From the NCBI RefSeq assembly GCF_000014565.1, contig NC_008268.1, positions 3,224,001 to 3,288,000 of the forward strand: a DNA stretch of 64,000 nt, given 5' to 3'. The stretch comes from Rhodococcus jostii RHA1 (GTDB lineage: Bacteria > Actinomycetota > Actinomycetes > Mycobacteriales > Mycobacteriaceae). A program made the position numbers and the translations under genes. Below, in pieces: positions 43,258-52,329 of this stretch; position 1 is the stretch's first letter; each line of letters begins with the position of its first letter. Below the pieces are notes generated by a model. It was not told the origin of the DNA. It saw only the letters and a list, made by a program, of their open reading frames with translations, and made no database searches.

Positions 43258-46200
43258 GTGGCGACGCGGGTATTCGCGGACGAGGAGTTGCAGCGCCTGC
43301 GGGAGTTCCCGGAGATCAGTCGTGAGGAGTTGTTCCGGTACTTCACGCTGACCCCGGCGGATCTGGCGTTCGTTGCTCCGCAGGGCAGGGGCCCTGCGGT
43401 CCGTCTGGGCCTGGCGGTGGCGCTGTGCACCTTGCCGTGGCTGGGGTTCGTGCCGGACAAGGTGCCGTCGGCGCCGCCGGTGGCGGTGGCCCGGCTGGCG
43501 GATCAGCTGAATATCGATGCTGCGCAGATTCGTTCGTATGGCAAGCGGGCTCAGACACGGACCGAGCATGTGCGGCTGGTGGCCCAGTATCTGGGGTGGC
43601 GGCCTGCAGGGCGATGGAGTTGAAGGAGCTGGACGAGTTCCTGCTGGCGCGGGCGATGGAGCACGATTCGCCGACGCTGTTGTTCCGGCTGGCTTGTGAG
43701 TACCTGATCTCGGCGCGGGTGATCCGGCCGGGCCCGGAAACGGTGGTCCGCCGGGTCGCGCACGCCCGCATGCGGGCGCAGCGGGAGACCTACGACCGGT
43801 TGGCGCGCGAGTTCACGCCGCAGCGGTGTAAGGAACTGGATGCGTTGCTGGTCGTCGACCCGTCGATCGAGATGTCGCGGTTGCGGTGGTTGTCGACCGG
43901 CCCGGTGGAGGCGTCGGCGACCGCGGTAAAGGCCGAGGTCGAGAAGCTGGTGTTCCTGCGCAACCTGGGCGCGGATGAGCTGGATATGTCGGTGCTGCCG
44001 GCGGAGCGGCGGCGGTTCCTGGCGACGGTGGGCCGCCGCTTGACGGGCCAAGCCCTCGAACGCCGGGATCCGCAACGCCGCTACCCGTTCCTGCTCACGG
44101 GTTTGGCGCAGTCGGCCACCGATGTGCTCGACGAGGTGGTGCAGCTGTTCGATCAGGCGATCTCGGCCAGGTCGAGCAAGGCCGAACGCCGGATGCGCGA
44201 CGAGCTGGCCGAGCGCGGTAAGGCGGGAGAGGATCGGCAGGGGTTGCTCGACGACCTGCTGGCGATCGTCTGTGACCTGCAGATCCCCGACGAGGAGATC
44301 GGCGGCCTGATCCGGGGCGATCGGATCGGATGGGAGCGGTTGCGGGCCGCGGTCGCGCAGGCCAAGCCTCGGCTGCCGCGCGATCACGGGCACCTGGCCG
44401 CGCTGGACAGCTCGTACTCCTACCTGCGGCAGTTCACCCCGCAGGTGCTGTCGACGGTCCGGTTCGCCGGCGGCACCGCGGCGACCGAGCTGCTGATCGG
44501 GGTGCACATGCTGCGGGAGCTGAACGCGACCGGTACCCGTAAGGTGCCCGACGACGCGCCGACAGGGTTCGTGCCGACGAAGTGGCGCGGCTACCTCGAC
44601 GAGGCCCGCAAGACCGGCAGTACCACCGCCTATCGGCACTACTGGGAGCTGTGCGTGCTGCTGGGGCTGCGCGACGGGTTGCGTCAGCGGGGATGTGTTC
44701 GTGCCGGGGTCGCGCCGCTACGCCGACCCGGCCGCGTACCTGCTGACCCCGCAGGCGTGGGAGCCGCAGCGCGACGAGTTCTGTCGCCTGGTCGGCAAAT
44801 CCGCTGATCCCGCTCGCGCGCTGGCGACCGCCACCGACGAGCTCGACGCCGCTATGGGCGAGTTGGAGAAGGTGCTCGCCGTCGGCGACGGGCCGGTCCG
44901 TCTCGATGAGGCCGGTGACCTGGTGATCTCACCGCTGTCGGCGGAGGACGTGCCCGCGGAGGCGACGGCGCTCAAGGCCGAGCTGACGGAGATGCTGCCG
45001 TTCGCGCCGATCGTGTCGCTGCTGATCGAGCTGGACAAACGCACCGGCTACCTGGACTGCTTCACCCATGCCGGAGGCAAGCAGGCCCGCAGCCCAGAGT
45101 TGAAACGCAACCTCATCGCCGTTCTGCTGGCCTACTCCACCAACCTCGGGCTGACCCGAATGGCCGAGGCGTCGGGCCTCTCCTACGGCATTCTGGCCTG
45201 GACCAGCGAATGGTATGTGCGGGAGGAGACACTGCGGGCGGCGAACCTGACGATCATCGACTACCACCAAAGGCTGCCGCTGACCCCGGTCTTCGGCGCC
45301 GGCACCCTGTCGTCGAGTGATGGGCAGCGGTTCCCGACCCGCGGGAAATCGGTCACCGCCAGAGCGTTGAGCCGCTATTTCGCGAACGAAGGACTGAGCA
45401 CGTATACCCATGTCACCGATCAGCACGCCACCTACGGCACGAAGGTCATCGTCGCGACGAGACGTGAAGCTCACTACGTGCTGGACGAAATCCTCGGAAA
45501 TGCAACGGATCTGCCGATCACCGAGCATGCGACCGACACGCACGGCGTCACCCTGGTGAACTTCGGGCTGTTCGACCTGCTCGGGTTGCAGCTCTCGCCC
45601 CGCATCCGGGACCTGGGCCGGATCACCCTGTACCGGGCGGCGCCGCGGGCCCAGGTCGAGTCCGCGTTCCCGCACGCCGGGCCGCTTTTGACCCGGAAGC
45701 TGAATCTGGATCTCATCGCCGAGCACTACGACGACCTGCTCCGGCTTGCCGGGTCGCTGAAGTTCGGGCACGCCACCGCGTCGCTGCTGGTCGGCAAGCT
45801 CCTCCGCGTCGGGCCGGCAGAACGCCCTCGCGGCGGCGCTCAAGGAATACGGGGCGCTGCGGCGCACGATCTACGCCGCCCGGTATCTATCCGACCCGGG
45901 CTATCGGCGCAAGATCTCCCGCCAGCTCAACAAGGGCGAATCCCCTGCACGCGCTCCGCCGCGACCTGCTCTACGCGCACGAAGGCGCCGTGCGCGCGAG
46001 GCACCTGGAGGGACAGACCGAACAGGCATGGTGCCTCACATTGGCGACCAACGCCGTCATCGCCTGGACCACAGAGTATTACGGGCTGGCGACCGAACAA
46101 ATGCGGCGGGCCGGGCGGCGGATCGACGACGAGGTGCTGGCGCACATCTCCCCGGCCCACAGCGAGAACATCAACTTCTTCGGCGCCATCGAGGTCGACA

Positions 46201-46271
46201 TCGACGCCGAACTCGCCCAGCTCGGCCCCACCGGGTACCGGCCGCTGCGCGTACGTGACACCCTGTTCTGA
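43258..46271 (+). mobile_element. tnpA: Tn3-family transposase, disrupted by frameshifts
   Basis: The complete order of a TnpA protein (about 1000 residues) is present but in several frames. 43258-43623 gives the N-terminus (FADEELQRLREFPEISREEL, LTPADLAFV). 43618-44690 continues (MELKELDEFLLARAMEHDSP to ELCVLLGLRDGLRQRG). 44695-45820 carries the catalytic core (GYLDCFTHAGGKQARSPELK, VTDQHATYGTKVIVATRREA). A further shift gives NALAAALKEYGALRRTIYAA, RYLSDPGYRRKISRQLNKGE. The end is LHALRRDLLYAHEGAVRARH to SENINFFGAIEVDIDAELAQ. At least four frame changes mean no active enzyme, unless sequencing errors explain them. No resolvase gene or 38-bp terminal repeats were found. Confidence 0.85.
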
Positions 46272-46867
46272 CCGGGGGAAACCGAGTGATGCGATGGACC
46301 CGATGGCCCCGGCCGCGAGCCTGAGTCACCCCGTCGCGCCCGATTCCGAGCGCCTCGACACCTTCCGGATTCTCGCCGACCCCACCCGGATGCACTCGCC
46401 GCCCGCACCGCACACCCGCCCGACTGACACCGCCGGCGGCCCAGGGTCATTGGCCCGAGATTTGTGTCGGCGCCGTCCCTTAGCCTCACCGGTAACAGCA
46501 CCGCCGAGCCGGGAGCGGAGGGAAACCATGGTCGCCGCCATGCTGATGCTGCCCGGGAAATCCTGGGCCGAGGGTTTCAATCAGGTCGAGGCCGGTTGTG
46601 GTGGTCAGGTATTCGCTCTGCTCCTACGGCGCAAAGAGGCGCTGTCGGGGTGCTCAACTGTCGCGAGTAATGATGCCGGCTTTTGCCGACTCGACGAGCG
46701 TTCGACCCGGGGACGACATTGTCCTCACCGCGCCTGCTGCTTGCCTGACACCGGGCCACTTGATCGCCCAACTCCTTTCTCTCACAAGGTCATCGCCAGC
46801 GGGGGTAGGGCGGAGCAGGATCGCCGTCCGATACAGGTTCGTGGCGTGGTCGCTTTCGGCGTGAGAT
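46272..46867. other. Region after the transposase, probable remnants
   Basis: About 600 bases without a supported gene. Near 46350 a plus-strand frame reads APDSERLDTFRILADPTR, which resembles the beginning of an ArsR-type HTH (ADPTRR motif) and then loses similarity. It may be the 5' stub of a regulator gene cut by the transposon. Other open frames are short and not family-like. Confidence 0.35.
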
Positions 46868-47881
46868 TCAGGTGGGATCCGATGCTGTTTGCCGCTTCTG
46901 GCGGGCGGTGGTGTTCCACCAGCGGCGGGCGTACCTGCTGAGGGTTGCTTGGTTGTCCAGCCCTATGGTCGCGGCGATCTGTGTGAGTGGCAATCGGGTC
47001 TCGGTGAGGAGGGTCGCGGCGCGTTCGCGTCGGACGTCGTCGAGGATTGTGCCGTAGTTCGTGCCCTCGCTATGGAGGTGCCGTTGAAGTGAACGTGTCG
47101 ACATGGCAAGGAGGTTCGCGGTCGCCTCGATGCTGAGGTGGCTGGTGCCGAGGGACTGACGCAGGAGGGTCTTGGCGCGCGTGGTGACGGTTAGGTCGGG
47201 AGGGCTGAGGTGCTGTTCGAGGTAGGTCAGTGCCAGGTGTCGGGTGGTGCGATCGCCACCGGCAATGGGTTGTCGGGACAGCGACTGGGGGACACGCAGC
47301 ACGGCGGCGTCGCGGTTGAATGTGACGTGGGTGCCGAACAGCGACTCGTATCGGGCAAGGGGTGCGACCCCAGCATGGGGCAGTTCGACGCTGCGGAGTC
47401 CGTAGTTGCCGCCGTTGAGGTAGAGGAGCGTGCGGTGGAGGAAAAGGAGTCCCATGTCGATGCTCTGGGGTGGGGCGCTGACGCCGGGCGGGTATCCGTA
47501 GCGGCAGCCGACGACACCGCGGACGCCGCGCGGGTCGGGGACGAGTGCGACGCTGAGGCCGCGCGCGTGGACGAAGAGGTATTTGGCAGTGCAGTCGAGT
47601 GCTTCAGCGATCGATCGGGAATTGCGAACGGCGATTGCCAGGGGGCCGAGCAGGTCGAGATCTTGGCGCAGCGCTACCCGCAGTCCCATATCGGAGCAGT
47701 TCAGTTTCTGGGCCGCGAGTTCGAGCATCGCGGCCATGGCTGTGTCTCTGACCAGGAGTTCGTCGCTGTCCAGGGAGGCAAGGGGGAGTCCTGCACGGGT
47801 CGCGAGTTCATCCGCGTCGCCGCCAAGTTCCTCGATGACGTGGCGGACGCCACGCAGGCCTGCAGATCTCACCCACGCCAT
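46868..47881 (-). CDS. AraC-family transcriptional regulator (VirS/OruR-like)
   Basis: A 337-residue regulator. The N-terminal ligand domain includes LNCSDMGLRVALRQDLDLLG followed by PLAIAVRNSRSIAEALDCTA and KYLFVHARGL, like mycobacterial VirS. The C-terminal double HTH contains ATANLLAMSTRSLQRHLHSE and PLTQIAATIGLDNQATLSRY. VirS activates the mymA operon of envelope-lipid genes in Mycobacterium tuberculosis. Here it is divergent from an acyl-CoA dehydrogenase-SDR-phosphotransferase operon. Two 17-bp direct repeats in the shared promoter are its likely sites. Confidence 0.88.
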   Translation of the reverse strand: MAWVRSAGLRGVRHVIEELGGDADELATRAGLPLASLDSDELLVRDTAMAAMLELAAQKLNCSDMGLRVALRQDLDLLGPLAIAVRNSRSIAEALDCTAKYLFVHARGLSVALVPDPRGVRGVVGCRYGYPPGVSAPPQSIDMGLLFLHRTLLYLNGGNYGLRSVELPHAGVAPLARYESLFGTHVTFNRDAAVLRVPQSLSRQPIAGGDRTTRHLALTYLEQHLSPPDLTVTTRAKTLLRQSLGTSHLSIEATANLLAMSTRSLQRHLHSEGTNYGTILDDVRRERAATLLTETRLPLTQIAATIGLDNQATLSRYARRWWNTTARQKRQTASDPT

Positions 47882-47901
47882 AGCGAAGAGTGTCGCGGCC
47901 G

Positions 47902-47939
47902 TTGGCGTGATCAGTCAAATTGTTGGCGCGATTCGTCAA
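47902..47939. promoter_or_regulatory. Direct-repeat AraC-type operator
   Basis: TTGGCGTGATCAGTCAA (47902-47918) and TTGGCGCGATTCGTCAA (47923-47939) match at 14 of 17 positions. Their starts are 21 bases apart, that is two helical turns. Such direct repeats on one DNA face are the usual sites of AraC-type activators. The second copy ends 33 bases before the acyl-CoA dehydrogenase start, so it would overlap the -35 region. Confidence 0.7.
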
Positions 47940-47972
47940 GTTCGATGGACGGCGCGTCCATACGTTGGGGCC

Positions 47973-49232
47973 ATGGATTTCACACCTTCGGCACGCGCCC
48001 AGGAGCTGACCGAGGCGGTCTCCGGGTTCATTGCCGAGCACATCGCCCCGATCGAGCACGAGTATCACCAGGAGGTCGCGCAGCTGCGGGCCGGCGGTGG
48101 CGACCCATGGATCCCGTTGCCGATTGTGGCGGAGTTGCGGTCGCGGGCCCGGGCGGCGGGATTGTGGAACTTGTTTCTTCCCGCGGGGCATGAGCGGGAC
48201 TATGCCGAGCGGTACGGCACCTGCGGTGGAACCGGCCTGCGCAACGTCGACTACGCGCCGGTGGCCGAGACGATGGGCCGCTCGTTCCTGGCGCCGTACG
48301 TCTTCAACTCCAACGCGCCGGATACCGGCAACGCCGAGGTACTGCTCAAATACGGATCCACTGAGCAGCAAGCGCGGTGGCTCGATCCCCTGCTCGCGGG
48401 AGAGATCCGCAGTGCGTTCTGCATGACCGAGCCGGGTGTTGCCTCGTCGGATGCGACGAACATGGAGCTTTCGGCGGTCGTCGACGGCGACGAGGTCGTC
48501 TTGAACGGCCGTAAGTGGTGGTCGACGGGTGTCGGTCATCCGGACTGTCAGATCTTGCTGGTGATGGGGGTGACTGCGCCCGAAGCCGACCGCCACCGCC
48601 GCCACTCGATGGTCCTGGTGCCGGTCGCAACGCCCGGCGTGAAGGTGGAGCGCCTGTTGGACACCATGGGCTTTCAGGATGAGCCCTACGGACACGGGGA
48701 GGTCAGCTTCACCGACGTCCGGGTGCCGGTCGAGAACATCATCGCCGGGCCGGGGCGCGCTTTCGAGATCGCCCAGGGGCGACTGGGTCCGGGACGGGTG
48801 CATCACTGCATGCGCCTGATCGGTTTGGCTGAGCATGCACTCGAGCTCGCATGTCGCCGTGGATTGGAGCGCACCGCGTTCGGAAAGCCACTGGCGAGCT
48901 TGGGTGGCAACCGCGAGCGCATCGCCCAGGCCCGGATCGCGATCGACTCGGCACGCCTGCTGGTGCTGCACGCCGCGTGGAAACTCGACCGAGGCGGGGC
49001 ACTGCACGCGCTGTCGGAGGTCTCCCAGATCAAGGTGGCGGTGCCGAACATGGCCCAGCAGGTCATCGACTTCGCCATTCAACTGCACGGCGGCGCCGGT
49101 CTGAGCAGCGACTTTCCGCTGGCTGGCGCCTGGACCGCCGCCCGAGCGGTCCGGCTCGCCGACGGCCCCGACGAGGTGCACCTGGGCATGGTGGCGCGAG
49201 TCGAGCTCGGCAAGTACGGGGCCCGCCGATGA
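47973..49232 (+). CDS. Acyl-CoA dehydrogenase
   Basis: A 419-residue enzyme starting at ATG 47973 (MDFTPSARAQELTEAVSGFI). The flavin site includes SAFCMTEPGVASSDATNMEL and KWWSTGVGHPDCQILLVMG. The catalytic part has QGRLGPGRVHHCMRLIGLAE, RTAFGKPLASLGGNRERIAQ and the end QLHGGAGLSSDFPLAGAWTA. It resembles ACAD10/11-type dehydrogenases, which in bacteria lie with an aminoglycoside-phosphotransferase-like kinase, as here. Those systems handle 4-hydroxyacyl-CoAs after phosphorylation. It leads a three-gene operon with ATGA overlaps. Confidence 0.9.
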   Translation: MDFTPSARAQELTEAVSGFIAEHIAPIEHEYHQEVAQLRAGGGDPWIPLPIVAELRSRARAAGLWNLFLPAGHERDYAERYGTCGGTGLRNVDYAPVAETMGRSFLAPYVFNSNAPDTGNAEVLLKYGSTEQQARWLDPLLAGEIRSAFCMTEPGVASSDATNMELSAVVDGDEVVLNGRKWWSTGVGHPDCQILLVMGVTAPEADRHRRHSMVLVPVATPGVKVERLLDTMGFQDEPYGHGEVSFTDVRVPVENIIAGPGRAFEIAQGRLGPGRVHHCMRLIGLAEHALELACRRGLERTAFGKPLASLGGNRERIAQARIAIDSARLLVLHAAWKLDRGGALHALSEVSQIKVAVPNMAQQVIDFAIQLHGGAGLSSDFPLAGAWTAARAVRLADGPDEVHLGMVARVELGKYGARR

Positions 49233-49993
49233 GGGCGGGGCAGCAGCGGCGCGGTTCGATCGTCATCACCGGCGCCAGTTCAGGTTTGGGGGCGGAGATG
49301 GCCCGCCAGTTCGCCGCCCTCGGCTACGACCTCGGGTTGGCGGCGCGGCGGGTGGAACGACTCGCCGAACTTCGTCAGGAGATTCTCGCCGCCCATCCCG
49401 ATCGTCGAGTCGAGGTTGCCGCGCTCGATGTCACCGATGGTGACGCGGTGCATACCGTCGTGGCCGAGCTCGATCGGCGCCTCGGCGGTATCGACCGACT
49501 GATCGCGAACGCCGGCAGCGGCACGGGGGCCGCGCTCGGCACCGGCGGCTGGAACGCCAACAAGATCACGGCCGAGACCAACTTCGTCGGAGTACTGGCT
49601 CAGGCCGACGCCGCTATGGAGGTCTTCCGGAGGCAAGGGCGTGGACACCTGGTACTGATCTCATCGATGTCGGCGGTTCGAGGTATGCGCCGGGCAATGA
49701 CCACCTACGCCGCCAGTAAGGCTGGCGTCGCCGTGGCTGCCGAGGGGCTGCGCGCCGAAGGACTCAGCGGCATCGACATTTCGGTCATCTACCCCGGCTA
49801 CATCGCCTCGGAGATGAACGCACATGTCCGCGACCGCACCCCGTTCCTGGTTGACACGGCCACCGGCGTCCAGGCGATGGTCACCGCGATCGAGAAGCGC
49901 CGCAAGAAGGCTTACGTACCGGTCTGGCCGTGGGTTCTCGTGGGTGCCGCGATGCGGTTCCTGCCGCTCGCGGTGGTCAGGAAACTGTCATGA
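49229..49993 (+). CDS. Short-chain dehydrogenase/reductase (SadH-like)
   Basis: A 254-residue SDR. TGASSGLGAEMARQFAALGY at 14-33 is the cofactor site, NAGSGTGAALGTGG replaces the NNAG motif, and LISSMSAVRGMRRAMTTYAA with SKAGVAVAAEGL gives the Ser-Tyr-Lys triad. The C-terminus (VPVWPWVLVGAAMRFLPLAV) is a hydrophobic tail. Overlap ATGA with both neighbours shows tight coupling. Similar SDRs (SadH) occur in the mymA operon next to VirS, which fits the AraC regulator upstream. Confidence 0.9.
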   Translation: MRAGQQRRGSIVITGASSGLGAEMARQFAALGYDLGLAARRVERLAELRQEILAAHPDRRVEVAALDVTDGDAVHTVVAELDRRLGGIDRLIANAGSGTGAALGTGGWNANKITAETNFVGVLAQADAAMEVFRRQGRGHLVLISSMSAVRGMRRAMTTYAASKAGVAVAAEGLRAEGLSGIDISVIYPGYIASEMNAHVRDRTPFLVDTATGVQAMVTAIEKRRKKAYVPVWPWVLVGAAMRFLPLAVVRKLS

Positions 49994-51159
49994 GCAGGCG
50001 CGCCCGCGGGCACACGCAGCACCACCGCCGACCCGAGGCCGCCGGCGAGGTTCGCCGCGAGGATGCTTTCGACGTCGACGCCCTCGCCGGTTGGCTGCCC
50101 GAGCATGTCGGCCCGCAGTGGGCGCCGGAACTGTCGGGCACCCCGCGGGTCACGCAGTTCTCCGGGGGAGCCTCGAACCTCACGTATCTGCTGAGGTTTC
50201 CGTCAGGACGAGAGGTGATCCTGCGGCGCCCGCCTGCGGGAACTAAATCCGACGGGGCCCACGATATGGGGCGGGAGTACCGGCTGCAGACCGCACTGCG
50301 TCCACATTTCCCGCTCGCTCCGGAAACTATCGCTCTGTGCGAGGACTCGGGCGTGATCGGGAGCCCGTTCTACCTCATGGAGCGCGTCGATGGGCCGATT
50401 CCCCGCAGGCATCTTCCCCGAGAAAACGCGGAGGCACCGGAGCAGGTGAGCAGGCTGTGTCACCGGGTGGTCGACGTGCTCGTCGATCTGCACTGTGTTC
50501 CGATCGAGGGGACCGAACTCGCGGCACTGGGCAAGGGGGATGGCTATGTGAGTCGGCAGGTCGAGGGCTGGGCCAAGCGCTACACCGCGGCCCGCACCCG
50601 CAACGTCGGGTCCTTCGCCCGGGTCATCGACTGGCTGCGGGTGAACCAACCCGCCGACCGTGCCGCGGTACTGATCCACAACGACTTCCGACTCGACAAC
50701 ATCGTCCTCGACCCGGCGGACCCCACCGTCCCGGTCGCGTTGCTGGACTGGGAAATGGCCACCATTGGTGACCCACTTATGGACCTGGGAAGCGCGTTGG
50801 CGTACTGGGTCCAAGCCGACGACGGCTGGCTGTTCCGGCAGTTCCGCCGCCAACCCACCCATGTTCCCGGCATGCTCACCCGACGCGAGGTCGTCGCCCA
50901 CTACGCCGAACGGACGCGAATCGACGTCACCGAGGAACAATGGGCGTTCTACGAGGTCTTCGGCCTATTTCGACTTGCCGGAATCTGTCAGCAGATCTAC
51001 TACCGCTACTACCACCGTCAGACCACCAACGCCGCCTTCCGGACCTTCGGGATCGCCGTCGTCGCCCTCGAACTGCGCTGCCGCCGAATCATCCGCGAGA
51101 TCGAACGCCGCCGTCGAGCCGGAACCGCTGCACGGCGCATCGGGTTGGAGCGGTCGTGA
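49990..51159 (+). CDS. Phosphotransferase (APH family), ACAD10-like kinase domain protein
   Basis: A 389-residue protein with the aminoglycoside-phosphotransferase/choline-kinase fold: TQFSGGASNLTYLLRF as the nucleotide loop, VILRRPPAG with the lysine-equivalent, VLIHNDFRLDNIVLDP as the catalytic loop (H-N-D variant), and VALLDWEMATIGDPLMDLGS with the metal Asp. It is not a drug-resistance gene; the group pairs with acyl-CoA dehydrogenases and phosphorylates hydroxyacyl-CoAs. It overlaps the SDR stop by four bases and ends the operon. Confidence 0.88.
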   Translation: MSRRARGHTQHHRRPEAAGEVRREDAFDVDALAGWLPEHVGPQWAPELSGTPRVTQFSGGASNLTYLLRFPSGREVILRRPPAGTKSDGAHDMGREYRLQTALRPHFPLAPETIALCEDSGVIGSPFYLMERVDGPIPRRHLPRENAEAPEQVSRLCHRVVDVLVDLHCVPIEGTELAALGKGDGYVSRQVEGWAKRYTAARTRNVGSFARVIDWLRVNQPADRAAVLIHNDFRLDNIVLDPADPTVPVALLDWEMATIGDPLMDLGSALAYWVQADDGWLFRQFRRQPTHVPGMLTRREVVAHYAERTRIDVTEEQWAFYEVFGLFRLAGICQQIYYRYYHRQTTNAAFRTFGIAVVALELRCRRIIREIERRRRAGTAARRIGLERS

Positions 51160-51349
51160 GCGCGCCGCGATCCCCCGGCCGAGTGCCTATCCCACACACA
51201 GATGGTCGTCGCAGTACCGCGGCCCGTCGGCCAGGTCGGCATCGCCGAGGCGTCCGACCGAATGCAAACAGATCAACGTCCGGTATGCCCTCACAGAGTT
51301 GACTGCCCCGACTGATCGTCGCCTCAATTCGGCAAATGAACAGGTGGTG

Positions 51350-51958
51350 TCAGGGCTGTGCGGCGGGCGGGGCTGCGAACGAGCCCGACGCCCCGAGGAT
51401 CGCGTGGACCGCGGCGCGGACTCGCTCGGCGACGGCCCCGGTGGAGATGGCATCGAACTTGCCGTCGAGGTGCAAGAACGCCAGACCATGCACCAGCGCC
51501 CACACCGCATCAGCCATCGCATCCGGGGCGGCAGTGGGAAATGTCTGCTGCACAATAGATTTGACGTACTCGTGAATCGCCGTTGTCGCGGCTACCCGTT
51601 CAGGGTTGGTCGGGTCGCACGGTTCGGCGAACATGACACGGAACAGTCCGGGGCGTGCGAGCGCGAACTGGACGTAGGCGATGGCGATCGCGGCGAGGTC
51701 GTCTGCGGTGGTCGGGGCGGGATGGGCTGCGGTCAGCCGGCCGGCCAGGTCTTGGTAGCCCACCGCGGCGACGGCGGACAGCAGCGCATCGCGGTCGGAG
51801 AAATGCCGGTAGGGCGCGGCCGTGGACACGCCGGCGCGTCGAGCGGCGGCGCGGAGCGAGAGTTCGGCGGCTCCGTCTTCCTCGAGGAGTTCCACCGCCG
51901 CGCGCACCAGCGCGTTGCGCAGATCGCCGTGGTGATACGGCTGGGTCGTCGTTGCCAT
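51350..51958 (-). CDS. TetR-family regulator (WHG type), paralogue 1
   Basis: A 202-residue TetR protein. The N-terminus YHHGDLRNALVRAAVELLEE and the HTH LRAAARRAGVSTAAPYRHFS are nearly repeated in the TetR gene at 60500 (YHRGDLPDALVRAAIELLDE; LRAAARRAGVSAAAPYRHFS). The C-terminal TetR-WHG domain (LARPGLFRVMFAEPCDP; ALVHGLAFLHLDGKF) is also shared. A GTTGAC/GCTTACA site lies 18 bases before its start. The two paralogues probably recognise the same operator. Confidence 0.88.
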   Translation of the reverse strand: MATTTQPYHHGDLRNALVRAAVELLEEDGAAELSLRAAARRAGVSTAAPYRHFSDRDALLSAVAAVGYQDLAGRLTAAHPAPTTADDLAAIAIAYVQFALARPGLFRVMFAEPCDPTNPERVAATTAIHEYVKSIVQQTFPTAAPDAMADAVWALVHGLAFLHLDGKFDAISTGAVAERVRAAVHAILGASGSFAAPPAAQP

Positions 51959-51976
51959 AATCTCAATTTAGCAAGT

Positions 51977-51992
51977 GTTGACAACGCTTACA
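51977..51992. promoter_or_regulatory. TetR operator (motif TGTAAGCnnTGTCAAC), site 1
   Basis: GTTGACAACGCTTACA on the plus strand, read on the other strand TGTAAGCGTTGTCAAC. The wider sequence AAGTGTTG-A-CAACGCTT is an imperfect palindrome with 8-bp arms. It is 18 bases upstream of the TetR start at 51958. It matches the sites at 60489-60504 (14 of 16) and 61131-61146. Confidence 0.7.
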
Positions 51993-52329
51993 TACCCGCC
52001 TGGTGTTAGTGACGCAACGCATGGTGTGATCATCGTCAGCAGGGCGCTGGCAGGTAGCGTGTCCTCGAGGCGCGGCACAGGCACGCGGCGCCGTGATCGC
52101 GGTGGACGGTGTCGTGACCGCGGCGGCATCTGTCGGAGCGGGCGCGCCGGGCAGAATCCACCGATGAGCGGCCCCAGCGCTCACGCAGGATCCGGTGCCA
52201 AGGTCCGAAGCCGATGCCGGTGACCTGCATCCCTCTCTCCTGCGCCGCGTACTCAGCTTCGCGCGCCAAGTCCTTCCGGACGACAACATTGTCTATCTCG
52301 TATCGGCGAGTAGGGCCGAGGCCGTCCAG
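51993..52329. other. Stretch between TetR and saccharopine-dehydrogenase-like genes
   Basis: About 340 bases. The minus-strand frame of the dehydrogenase stays open for about 85 codons beyond its TGA at 52330 (including AREAEYAAQERGMQVTGIGF), with an internal ATG at 52269, but I recognise no family. It could be the decayed end of a longer protein or chance in high-GC DNA. Confidence 0.3.

Noticed and set aside
49990..51159. Aminoglycoside resistance gene
   Set aside because: The APH fold is there, but the operon context with an acyl-CoA dehydrogenase and the sequence type point to the ACAD10-like hydroxyacyl kinase group.
52036..52329. Stop-codon read-through of the saccharopine-dehydrogenase-like gene
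   Set aside because: The open extension has no family similarity and open frames of this length are common by chance in this GC range.
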